Shown: in pieces, positions 23,741-31,389 of the stretch
Layout: each line of letters begins with the position of its first letter
Position numbering within the stretch: position 1 is the stretch's first letter
Assembly (NCBI GenBank): GCA_036265005.1
Contig: DATAPW010000370.1
Coordinates: forward strand, 1-57,696
Length of the DNA stretch: 57,696 nucleotides
Source: JAMXLO01 sp036265005
Lineage (GTDB): Bacteria > Pseudomonadota > Alphaproteobacteria > Acetobacterales > Acetobacteraceae
Reading direction: 5' to 3'
Made by a program: the position numbers and the translations under genes
The notes under the pieces: generated by a model
The model's input: the letters and a program-made list of their open reading frames with translations, nothing else
What the model was told of the DNA's origin: nothing
The model's database searches: none

Positions 23741-24540
23741 GCCTTCCGCCGATCCTGCTGGTGGGCTGTGGCCGCATGGGGAGCGCGATGCTGTCTGGCT
23801 GGCGCGAGCAGGCGCTGGCCGGTTCGATCGCTGTCGATCCTTCGCCGGCCGCCGCCGGGTCGGCCGGGCCGGACCTGACCGTCGTACCGGATGCAGGTGG
23901 CATCCCCGATGGATTCCATCCCGCGGCCGTGGTGTTCGCGGTGAAACCGCAGAATGCGGCCGAGACCTTGCCGCTGTACCGGCGTTTTGCCGGGCAGGCG
24001 GTGTTCCTGTCGATCATGGCAGGCCGCACGATCGGTGGCATGCAGGGGCTGCTGGGCGGCGGGGCGGCGGTCGTGCGGGCCATGCCGAATACGCCGGCGG
24101 CGGTGCGGCAGGGTGTGACGGTGGCGTGCCCTGGCGCCGGCGTCGCCACGCCGCAGCGCACGCTGTGCGAGCGGCTGTTGCAGGCGATCGGTGTGGTGGC
24201 CTGGGTGGACGACGAGGGATTGCTCGATCCGGTCACCGCAGTGTCCGGCAGCGGTCCAGCTTATGTATTTCTGCTGGCCGAACTGATGGAACAGGCGGCG
24301 ATCGAGCAGGGGATTCCGGCCGACCTGGCGCGATTGCTGGCGCGGCAGACGGTGTCCGGCTCGGGTGCACTGCTGGCGGCGAGCCAGGACGATGCGGCGG
24401 CACTGCGTGTCGCGGTGACCAGCCCAGGGGGAACCACGGAACGCGCATTGTCGGTACTGATGGCGCCGGACGCCTTGCCCGCGGCGATGAGCCGGGCGAT
24501 TGCCGCCGCCACGCAGCGTTCGCGCGAACTGGCCGGGTAA
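23737..24540 (+). CDS. proC: Pyrroline-5-carboxylate reductase
   Basis: A 267-residue cytosolic enzyme that reduces pyrroline-5-carboxylate to L-proline with NAD(P)H. Visible are the dinucleotide motif LVGCGRMGSAM, FAVKPQ, VRAMPNTPA, VTAVSGSGPAYVF, and the C-terminal signature TSPGGTTERAL. The frame is open far upstream inside ybjN, but the ATG at 23737 gives the conserved N-terminus and the ATGA overlap with ybjN. Confidence 0.97.
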   Translation: MSLPPILLVGCGRMGSAMLSGWREQALAGSIAVDPSPAAAGSAGPDLTVVPDAGGIPDGFHPAAVVFAVKPQNAAETLPLYRRFAGQAVFLSIMAGRTIGGMQGLLGGGAAVVRAMPNTPAAVRQGVTVACPGAGVATPQRTLCERLLQAIGVVAWVDDEGLLDPVTAVSGSGPAYVFLLAELMEQAAIEQGIPADLARLLARQTVSGSGALLAASQDDAAALRVAVTSPGGTTERALSVLMAPDALPAAMSRAIAAATQRSRELAG

Positions 24541-24562
24541 GGGCAGGCGGGAAATCTCGGAA

Positions 24563-24598
24563 CGTAGGGCGGAATGCGCTGCGCTGTTCCGCCCGACG
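24563..24598. repeat. 'GTAGGGCGGAATGCG' palindromic element, copy 1
   Basis: A 36-bp imperfect palindrome whose arms GGGCGGAA and TTCCGCCC flank TGCGCTGCGCTG. Related copies lie at 47822-47857, 47879-47911 and 51781-51812. It lies between convergent proC and the hydrolase gene, a typical place for such elements, and could end both transcripts. Confidence 0.85.
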
Positions 24599-25798
24599 TC
24601 AGCTGCCAAAACCTGAGTTGGCACCTTGCTGGTAAGCTATGCGGGCTGCCATCGTCATCGGTGTCGTGGTCGGGATGCCGACGCCGGCGAACACCGGTTG
24701 GCTGTCGCCGAGAACGCCTTTCGGCAGGCCGGGTGCCTTGGCAAGGGTCGCTCCGTTCAGTCCGGGCTTCCACAGCAGGTCGGTCAGCCATGCCCGGTTG
24801 CCTGGTTCGGTGTAGCAGGCCCAGTGGTTCATTTGGCCCGTGGCGTGGACACCGTCGCTCGCCGTCGGCGTGAGCGTGTAGCCGCCGTGCGCCTTGAACC
24901 AGCTTTGCAGGTCCAGCCGCTCCAATCCGAGATCCACCCAATTGCGCGGGTAGACCGCTGGCGCGATCCAGGAGCCCGGCTTGCCCAGGCCATAGCGGCC
25001 GAGGCTGCACGACGGCACTGACCCAGGCATACGTGATGGGTCGCCAAGCTGCTCGGCGCCCGTGGTCAGCGCGGCATCGACCTCGTTGGTCACGTTGACC
25101 ACGTTGAATGTCCGGCCCGCGAACGTCGCCGCCGCATCGACCGAAAATTCGGCCCCATCGAGCAGGATCACGTTGTTGAGCATGCCGTCGTTCGCGCCGA
25201 GAGCAGCAACCGCCTTGGTGAACAGCCGCGTCCCCAGGCTATGGGCAAGCACATCGACCTTGACCCCCTCGGCGGCAAGCACGCGCAGCAAGGCGGCCAA
25301 TGCGTTGGCCGCGAGCGCTGCCAGGTCGACGCAGGCATATTGGTAGCTCTCGCTCCAACCCGCGGTGGCATATTCCGGCCGCGGCGTCAGTGACACCCAG
25401 GCAAAGCCTATGGCGGTTTCCCGTGGATGCGACCCGTCGTCGTTGCATTCCTCGACCAGGGGCAGCCAGCTCAGCCGCGAATTGAGACTGCAAACGCCCG
25501 GACAGCCGTAGATCTCTACAAACGGATCGTAGTCCGGGTCGCCGACATGCCGCGGATCGTAGTTGTAGCCATGCAGCATCAGCTTCACCGCCGCATTCGG
25601 TACCGTGCGGGCAGCCAGCCACGCCTTGACGACATCCGTGAGTGCCGCGAGGTCCGCGAGTCCGGGTGCCAGCGCGCGCGGGATCTGCGCCCTGCTGCTG
25701 GTGTCGCCATGGCTGGCGGTAAGGCTGTCGGACGCCTGGCGGTAGGCGGCCTCGTCCGGTGCGGCATGAGCGCCAGGCTGCCAGACCAGCTTCAGCAT
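24599..25798 (-). CDS. Alpha/beta hydrolase (DUF900-like)
   Basis: A 399-residue protein with a serine-hydrolase core: LMLHGYNYDPRH (oxyanion strand), the nucleophile elbow LAHSLGTRLF (Ala-His-Ser-Leu-Gly, the first glycine of GxSxG replaced by Ala), and a late His in MNHWACYT. These resemble the DUF900 group of esterase-like proteins. There is no clear signal peptide, so it is probably cytosolic. The stop is directly against a palindromic repeat. It is divergent from the TetR-like gene, so that regulator may control it. The substrate is unknown. Confidence 0.72.
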   Translation of the reverse strand: MLKLVWQPGAHAAPDEAAYRQASDSLTASHGDTSSRAQIPRALAPGLADLAALTDVVKAWLAARTVPNAAVKLMLHGYNYDPRHVGDPDYDPFVEIYGCPGVCSLNSRLSWLPLVEECNDDGSHPRETAIGFAWVSLTPRPEYATAGWSESYQYACVDLAALAANALAALLRVLAAEGVKVDVLAHSLGTRLFTKAVAALGANDGMLNNVILLDGAEFSVDAAATFAGRTFNVVNVTNEVDAALTTGAEQLGDPSRMPGSVPSCSLGRYGLGKPGSWIAPAVYPRNWVDLGLERLDLQSWFKAHGGYTLTPTASDGVHATGQMNHWACYTEPGNRAWLTDLLWKPGLNGATLAKAPGLPKGVLGDSQPVFAGVGIPTTTPMTMAARIAYQQGANSGFGS

Positions 25799-25923
25799 GG
25801 CGACGGGCCCCCGATTGAACTTTCTCCGGTGCAGCCTACCGCCCAGTGCGGACCCGGAACAAGCGGATATCGCCTGTCGTCCGCAGGGCTGACAAATGCG
25901 TCCGGGCAGCCCATGATCCTGCC

Positions 25924-26565
25924 ATGGATGACGCTGAATTTGATCGCGCGATGATCGCAGCCGCCTTCCAACTGGCGGGCGAGCAGGGTTGGCGCGCCGT
26001 CAACGTGGCGGCGGCGGCGCGTGCTGCCGGCCTGTCGCTGGCGCGCGCGCGTGAGCGGTTCCCAGGCCGCTTGGCGATCCTGTTGCGACTTGGCCGCCTG
26101 GCCGATCAGGCGGCACTGGCCGAACAGCCGTCGGACGGACCGGCCCGCGACCGGCTGTTCGACCTGCTGATGCGGCGAATCGACGTGTTCCAGGCGCACC
26201 GGGCAGGGGTTCTGGCGCTGCTGCGTGCCCTGCCGGCAGAGCCGGCCACCGCACTGCTGCTGGCGCTCGCCACCCGGCGGAGCATGCGCTGGATGCTGGA
26301 GGCGGCGGGCTTCTCCGCCGTCCGCGTGCGCGGCGAATTGCGGGTGAAGGGACTGGTCGCGGTGTGGCTCTGGACCATGCGGGCGTGGCAGGCCGACGCC
26401 AGCGAGGACCTCTCGGCCACGATGGCGGCGCTGGATGCGGCACTGAACCGGGCGGAACGGGCAGCGGCATTCCTTGGCTGGCGCGCGAAGCCGGTCGAGC
26501 CGCCGTCGGGCGGTTCCGAATCGGGCAGCGGATCCATCGAGCCGGAGCCGGACCCCGCGGCTTGA
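25924..26565 (+). CDS. TetR/COQ9-like regulator
   Basis: A 213-residue protein with an N-terminal TetR-type helix-turn-helix (IAAAFQLAGEQGWRAVNVAA..GLSLARARERF, about residues 9-48) and an all-helical C-terminal domain. The tail is low-complexity (GSESGSGSIEPEPDP). In alphaproteobacteria such proteins include COQ9-like ubiquinone factors as well as true repressors; RSMRWMLEAAG and the tryptophan-rich WLWTMRAWQAD helix fit the COQ9-like side. I chose ATG 25924 because the upstream 26 codons lack TetR similarity. Role undecided. Confidence 0.75.
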   Translation: MDDAEFDRAMIAAAFQLAGEQGWRAVNVAAAARAAGLSLARARERFPGRLAILLRLGRLADQAALAEQPSDGPARDRLFDLLMRRIDVFQAHRAGVLALLRALPAEPATALLLALATRRSMRWMLEAAGFSAVRVRGELRVKGLVAVWLWTMRAWQADASEDLSATMAALDAALNRAERAAAFLGWRAKPVEPPSGGSESGSGSIEPEPDPAA

Positions 26566-26615
26566 GCATCATTCCGCTGCCGCCTATCAAGGGCGGGATG
26601 CAGGAGACCCGGTAG

Positions 26616-27611
26616 ATGGCGACGCGTAGCGTGGCGACGGTGTTCGGCGGTTCCGGCTTCATCGGCCGCTACGTCGTGAAGCGTCTGACGCACAAGGGAT
26701 TCGTGGTGCGGGTGGCGGTGCGCGACACCGAAGGCGCGCTGTTCCTCAAGCCGATGGGCGCGGTGGGGCAGGTGGTGCCGCTCTACGCCTCGCTGACCAA
26801 CGAGGCGACTGTGCATCGGGCCGTCGAAGGTGCGGATCTCGTCGTCAACGCGGTGGGCATCCTGGCGGAGCAGCGGAAGGGCGACTTCGAGCGCATTCAG
26901 GCCGAGGGCGCCGGCATGGTGGCGCGCCTGGCCGCAAGGAGTGGCGTCGGCAGCCTGGTGCACATCTCGGCGATCGGCGCGGATCCGCAGGCGGCCAGCC
27001 AGTATGCCGCGAGCAAGGGTATCGGCGAGCGACTGGTGCGCGAGGGATTCGCCGATGCCACCGTACTGCGGCCCTCGCTGGTGTTCGGTCCGGAAGACCG
27101 GCTGTTCAACCGCTTCGCCGGCATGGCGCAGCTGCTGCCGTTCATGCCGGTGATCTGCGGCGATACGCGATTCCAGCCGGTCTTTGTCGGCGACGTGGCC
27201 GATGCGGTGATGGCGTCGCTGGGCCTGGCGGAAGCCGCCGGCGCGGTGTTCGAACTGGGTGGGCCGATGGTCTACACGTTCCGCGAATTGCTTGCCTACA
27301 TCCTGAAGGAGACGGGCCGGCATCGGCCGATGGTGGACATCCCGCTGGGATTGGCACGGCTGCAGGCGCTGTTCATGGAACTGGTCCCGGGCAAGCCGCT
27401 CACGCGCGACCAGTTGCTGATGCTGCAGAAGGATAACGTGGTCGGGCCGGACGTGCCGGGCCTCAAGGAACTCGGCATCGTTCCGACCCCGGTGGAGCTG
27501 GTGGTCCCGGGTTATCTGAGCTGGTACCAGCCGGGTGGCGGCAAGCGCAGGGTGCTGCCCGAGCAACAGACCGGGCAGGCAACGGATTTGTCGTTCCAGT
27601 CCAAGGACTGA
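26616..27611 (+). CDS. Complex I NDUFA9-like NAD(P)H-binding protein
   Basis: A 331-residue atypical short-chain dehydrogenase with the Rossmann motif VFGGSGFIGRYVVKRL at residues 9-24. It belongs to the group related to the NDUFA9 accessory subunit of complex I and to chloroplast CP62-like proteins. VHISAIGADP replaces the SDR Ser, and the usual YxxxK is modified (YAASKGIGE). It is 50 bp after the TetR/COQ9-like gene and 51 bp before the FzlA-like gene. This neighbour order is common in alphaproteobacteria. Confidence 0.88.
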   Translation: MATRSVATVFGGSGFIGRYVVKRLTHKGFVVRVAVRDTEGALFLKPMGAVGQVVPLYASLTNEATVHRAVEGADLVVNAVGILAEQRKGDFERIQAEGAGMVARLAARSGVGSLVHISAIGADPQAASQYAASKGIGERLVREGFADATVLRPSLVFGPEDRLFNRFAGMAQLLPFMPVICGDTRFQPVFVGDVADAVMASLGLAEAAGAVFELGGPMVYTFRELLAYILKETGRHRPMVDIPLGLARLQALFMELVPGKPLTRDQLLMLQKDNVVGPDVPGLKELGIVPTPVELVVPGYLSWYQPGGGKRRVLPEQQTGQATDLSFQSKD

Positions 27612-27662
27612 CGCGAGAGCGTGGTTGGCGCGACGCGACTCACGGTGCAATAACCACCGGCA

Positions 27663-28331
27663 ATGCGGATCCTCTACCATCTCCCGCTGTCGCCGTTCTC
27701 CCGTAAGGTGCGCCTTGTGCTGGCGGAGAAGCGTCTGCCGTTCGATCTGCGCTCGGAAAAAGTCTGGGAGCGGCGGCCCGACTATCTCGAGCTGAATCCT
27801 GCGGGCACCGTGCCGACATTGGTCGAGGACAACGGCCTCGCCATTCCAGACTCAGGCGTGATCTGCGAATACCTCGAGGAGGCATATCCCGACACACCGT
27901 TGCTGGGACGTACCCTGGCGGAACGGATCGAGGTGCGCCGGCTGGTTGCCTGGTTCGACGGCAAGTTTGCCGCCGAGGTCACCCGCAATCTGCTCGGCGA
28001 GAAGTTCATGAAGCGCCTGGCGGGCCGCGGCAATCCCGATGCGGCGGCGATGCGCACCGGCTATATTGCCGTGCGCTACCACCTGGAATACCTCGGCTGG
28101 CTGGCGGAAACGCGCAAATGGCTGGCAGGCGGCACCATGTCGCTGGCCGATTTCACCGCCGCGGCGCATCTGTCCTGCCTGGATTTCATCGGCGACGTGG
28201 ACTGGTCGGTGTCGCAGCCTGCCAGGGATTGGTACGCGCGCATGAAGTCGCGGCCGTGCTTTCGCGGCGTACTGGCCGATCGCGTGCCGGGCCTGAGCGC
28301 GCCGGCGCACTACACCGACCTGGATTTTTGA
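27663..28331 (+). CDS. fzlA: GST-fold protein, probable FzlA (FtsZ-binding)
   Basis: A 222-residue GST-like protein. The N-terminus MRILYHLPLSPFSRKVRLVLAEK and the block SEKVWERRPDYLELNPAGTVP match the alphaproteobacterial group that includes Caulobacter FzlA, which binds FtsZ and is needed for constriction. Like FzlA it lacks an obvious catalytic Cys or Tyr at the GST position. Being beside the NDUFA9-like gene and an SDR gene supports orthology, because that neighbourhood recurs in the class. A metabolic GST is the alternative. Confidence 0.7.
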   Translation: MRILYHLPLSPFSRKVRLVLAEKRLPFDLRSEKVWERRPDYLELNPAGTVPTLVEDNGLAIPDSGVICEYLEEAYPDTPLLGRTLAERIEVRRLVAWFDGKFAAEVTRNLLGEKFMKRLAGRGNPDAAAMRTGYIAVRYHLEYLGWLAETRKWLAGGTMSLADFTAAAHLSCLDFIGDVDWSVSQPARDWYARMKSRPCFRGVLADRVPGLSAPAHYTDLDF

Positions 28332-28398
28332 CGGGGCGGATGGGCGCCTGCAGGGCACCGCGGTGCGGAACGCGCATTGACCGGTTGGTGGCGTAGCG

Positions 28399-29244
28399 AT
28401 GCTGCTCGTGTTCGGACTGGGATATGTCGGGTCTGCCGTCGCGGCCGCTGCCGCCGCGGGCGGCCTTGCCGTGCGCGGGACGACACGCGCGCAGCCTGAC
28501 GCTGTCGCCATCGCCTTCGAAGACGCCGCACCGTCCATTGCCCAGGCGACGCACATGTTGAGCACGGTGCCGCCGGATGCCGTGGGCGACCCGGTGTTGT
28601 CGCGCTATGCCGCGGCGATCGCTGCCGCGCCTCGCCTGCGCTGGATCGGCTACCTGTCCACCACCGGCGTCTATGGCGATCGCAACGGAGGCTGGGTCGA
28701 TGAGGCCAGCGCGCCGGCGCCGATCTCGGACCGCAGCCGGCGCCGCGTGGCCGCCGAGCAGCAATGGCGCGGCGTCGCCGCGCGCGGCGCGTTCGACATA
28801 TTCCGGCTGGCCGGCATTTACGGCCCGGGGCGTTCGTTGCTCGACGATGTGATTGCGGGCAAGGCGCGGCGCATCATCAAGCCGGGCCACGCCTTCGGCC
28901 GCATCCATCGCGACGACATCGTCCGCGCCGTGCTGGCGGCAATGCGGCAGGAGCGCGCGCCTGGTGTGCGCGTGCTCAACCTGGCGGACGACGAGCCGGC
29001 GGAAAGCGCCGCGGTGGTGGCGGAGGCGGCCCGGCTGCTCGGTGTTGCACCGCCTGATGCGGTGCCATTCGAACAGGCGCTGGCCACCATGAGCCCGATG
29101 GCGCGCAGCTTCTGGTCGGAGAACCGCAAGGTTGCCAGCCGGCGGACGCAGCAGATGCTCGGCCTGCGCTGGCTTTATCCAGGCTATCGCGAAGGGCTAC
29201 GCGCCATTCTCGCCGAGCAGCGGCGTCAGCGTCCGGGTCAGTAG
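28399..29244 (+). CDS. NAD-dependent epimerase/dehydratase-like SDR protein
   Basis: A 281-residue extended-SDR protein. It starts MLLVFGLGYVGSAVA, with a GxGxxG-type nucleotide motif, and has YLSTTGVYGDRNGGWVDE, the epimerase-family 'STTGVYG' strand. The catalytic YxxxK is absent at the expected place (RRRVAAEQQW instead), as in YeeZ-type relatives. The substrate is unknown. Its last 48 bases overlap the convergent hydrolase gene. Confidence 0.85.
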   Translation: MLLVFGLGYVGSAVAAAAAAGGLAVRGTTRAQPDAVAIAFEDAAPSIAQATHMLSTVPPDAVGDPVLSRYAAAIAAAPRLRWIGYLSTTGVYGDRNGGWVDEASAPAPISDRSRRRVAAEQQWRGVAARGAFDIFRLAGIYGPGRSLLDDVIAGKARRIIKPGHAFGRIHRDDIVRAVLAAMRQERAPGVRVLNLADDEPAESAAVVAEAARLLGVAPPDAVPFEQALATMSPMARSFWSENRKVASRRTQQMLGLRWLYPGYREGLRAILAEQRRQRPGQ

Positions 29245-29952
29245 CGCCACGTCCTGCGGCCGCGACAGGCGGTGGTCGCCGTCCTTCACCAGCATGACCT
29301 GCACGTCCTCGCCGGTGACCTGTTCGGCGATGCGCAGCGCCATCTCCCAGGGCACGTCCGGATCGCCCTGGCCATGCAGCAGGCGCACCGGACAATCGAT
29401 CGCGATCGGATCGTTCAACAGCAGCCGCGACCGGCCCTCCTCGATCAGCACGCGGGTGATCGGGTAGGGCTCGCCATACTGGCTGGGCACATGAAGCACG
29501 CCGTCGCGCATGATTGCGGCGCGCTCCTCGAAGGTCATCGCCTCCCACATCAGCGCCTCGGTGAAGTCGGGCGCAGCGGCAATGCCGATCAATGCGGCGA
29601 TGCGCTGGGGGCGGGCGAGGGCGGCGAGCAATGCGATCCAGCCGCCCATCGAGGAACCCACGAGGACCAGCCTGCCGTCGCTTTGGCGGTCGATCACGGC
29701 CAGCGCGTCATCGGTCCAGCGGCCGATCGTGCCGTCCTCGAACCGGCCGCCGCTGGCACCATGGCCGGAATAGTCGAACCGCAGCATTGCCTGACCACGC
29801 CCGGCGCAGAACGCAGCCAGCGCGGTCGCCTTGTCGCCGGTCATGTCGCTCCGGAAGCCGGGCAGGAACACCACGGTGGGGCTGTTGCCCTCGACGAGCG
29901 ACCAGGCGAGTTGCACGCCGTCGCCGCGATCGAGCCGTCCATTGGTTTCCAT
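29197..29952 (-). CDS. Alpha/beta hydrolase (serine esterase/peptidase-like)
   Basis: A 251-residue cytosolic hydrolase. Visible are VVFLPGFRSDMTGDKA (oxyanion region), FDYSGHGAS, the nucleophile elbow VGSSMGGW (GxSxG), an acid candidate in LHGQGDPDVPW, and the terminal histidine in KDGDHRLSRPQD. This set matches the BEM46/ABHD10-like palmitoyl-thioesterase group. The ATG at 29952 gives a normal start; upstream the frame is open for 26 codons. The 3' end overlaps the SDR gene by 48 bp on opposite strands. Confidence 0.85.
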   Translation of the reverse strand: METNGRLDRGDGVQLAWSLVEGNSPTVVFLPGFRSDMTGDKATALAAFCAGRGQAMLRFDYSGHGASGGRFEDGTIGRWTDDALAVIDRQSDGRLVLVGSSMGGWIALLAALARPQRIAALIGIAAAPDFTEALMWEAMTFEERAAIMRDGVLHVPSQYGEPYPITRVLIEEGRSRLLLNDPIAIDCPVRLLHGQGDPDVPWEMALRIAEQVTGEDVQVMLVKDGDHRLSRPQDVALLTRTLTPLLGENGA

Positions 29953-30104
29953 CGATGTCAAATCCCGAAAAGCAGGCAGTCCGGCGAGCAGGTCATCGCA
30001 ATGTGGCGAGCGAACCGGCGCGACCACCAATTGGCTGCCCGGCAGAGTGCCGATAAGTGGCAGGGCAATGGCATCGTGGCCGCCTCATGGTGACGCTGAC
30101 GGTC

Positions 30105-30131
30105 TTGCGGCGCGCGTTCAAGCCATATAGT
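30105..30131 (+). promoter_or_regulatory. Possible sigma-70-like promoter upstream of the GT4 gene
   Basis: TTGCGG at 30105-30110 and TATAGT at 30126-30131 are separated by 15 bp, a little short of the usual 17. It lies 42 bp before the GT4 start, in a 220-bp gap between divergent genes. This is pattern matching only. Confidence 0.3.
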
Positions 30132-30172
30132 GGCGTCCGCATGGGCAATACCCCGCCGGCCTGAACACCCGT

Positions 30173-31348
30173 GTGCAATTAGACATGGGGCACTTCCCCG
30201 GCAATGTCGCCATCCTCCAGGTGCTGCCGTCGCTGGTTACCGGCGGCGTGGAACGCGGCACCGTGGAGATCACCCGGGCAATCGCCGACGCCGGAGCGAC
30301 CGCGCTGGTGGCGAGCGCGGGGGGCCGCATGGTGCCGGCCATCGAGCGCGCCGGCGGCCGCCACATTACCCTGCCGCTCAATAGCAAGAACCCGCTGACG
30401 ATGTGGCGAAACGCCTCGCGGCTCGCCACGCTGATCGGCGTCGAGAATATCGCCATCGTGCATGCAAGGTCGCGCGCGCCGGCGTGGTCCGCGTGGTGGG
30501 CCTGCCAGCGCGCCGGAGCGCATTTCCTCACGACTTACCACGGGACCTACCGCGAGGACCTGCCGTTCAAGCGGCGCTACAATGCGGTGATGGCCAAGGG
30601 CGAACGGGTGATCGCCGCCAGCCGCTTCATCGCCGGCCTGATCGCGGCCCAGCATGCGGTCGATCCGGCGCGTATCCGGATCATCCCGCGCGGCGTGGAC
30701 CCGGCGGTATTTGATCCTGCCGCGATCAACGGCGGGCGGATCGCGCGGCTGGCAGCCGAGTGGCGCCTGCCGGATGGCGCCGCAGTCGCCCTGCTGCCTG
30801 GTCGGCTGACCAGCTGGAAGGGCCAGGCGGTGTTGCTCGAGGCCGTCGCCCGGTTGGCACGGCGGGACGTGTGCTGTGTCCTGGTCGGCTCGGACCAGGG
30901 ACGCTGGCGCTACACCGCCGGACTGATCCGCCAGGGCGAGGCATATGGCATAGCCGACCGCCTGCGGCTGGTTGGCGAGTGCGACGACATGCCGGCGGCG
31001 CTGATGCTGGCGGACGTCGTCGTGCATGCCTCAACCGAGCCGGAGGCGTTCGGCAGGGTGGTGATCGAAGCTCAGGCGATGGGACGCCCGGTGATTGCCT
31101 CGGACCTGGGCGGCCCGGTGGAGACGGTCGAGCATGGCGTTACCGGCTGGCGGGTACCGCCCGGCGACGCCGCCGCGCTCGCCGCGGCAATCGAGCTGGT
31201 TTTGGCGCTGCCGGCGGCTGATCGGGCCGAACTGGCCAGGCGAGCGCGCGGGGCGGTGCTGCACAATTACACGGTGGCGGCCATGCAGGCGGCGACGCTG
31301 GCGGTGTACGAAGACCTGCTCGTTGGGGTTGCAGCGGCCGCGGCGTGA
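30173..31348 (+). CDS. Glycosyltransferase family 4 protein
   Basis: A 391-residue GT-B fold glycosyltransferase. The N-terminal domain has the acceptor-side glycine loop PSLVTGGVERGTVEI. The C-terminal domain has LLPGRLTSWKGQ and the nucleotide-sugar signature EPEAFGRVVIEAQAMGRPVIAS (E-x7-E). The GTG at 30173 is the longest start; an ATG at 30185 is equally likely. Such genes near thrS in Acetobacteraceae are usually assigned to LPS core or exopolysaccharide synthesis; the donor sugar is not readable. Confidence 0.9.
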   Translation: MQLDMGHFPGNVAILQVLPSLVTGGVERGTVEITRAIADAGATALVASAGGRMVPAIERAGGRHITLPLNSKNPLTMWRNASRLATLIGVENIAIVHARSRAPAWSAWWACQRAGAHFLTTYHGTYREDLPFKRRYNAVMAKGERVIAASRFIAGLIAAQHAVDPARIRIIPRGVDPAVFDPAAINGGRIARLAAEWRLPDGAAVALLPGRLTSWKGQAVLLEAVARLARRDVCCVLVGSDQGRWRYTAGLIRQGEAYGIADRLRLVGECDDMPAALMLADVVVHASTEPEAFGRVVIEAQAMGRPVIASDLGGPVETVEHGVTGWRVPPGDAAALAAAIELVLALPAADRAELARRARGAVLHNYTVAAMQAATLAVYEDLLVGVAAAAA

Positions 31349-31389
31349 CGCCATAGACAGCATTCCGCTTACAGGAGGAGCCTGAACCG

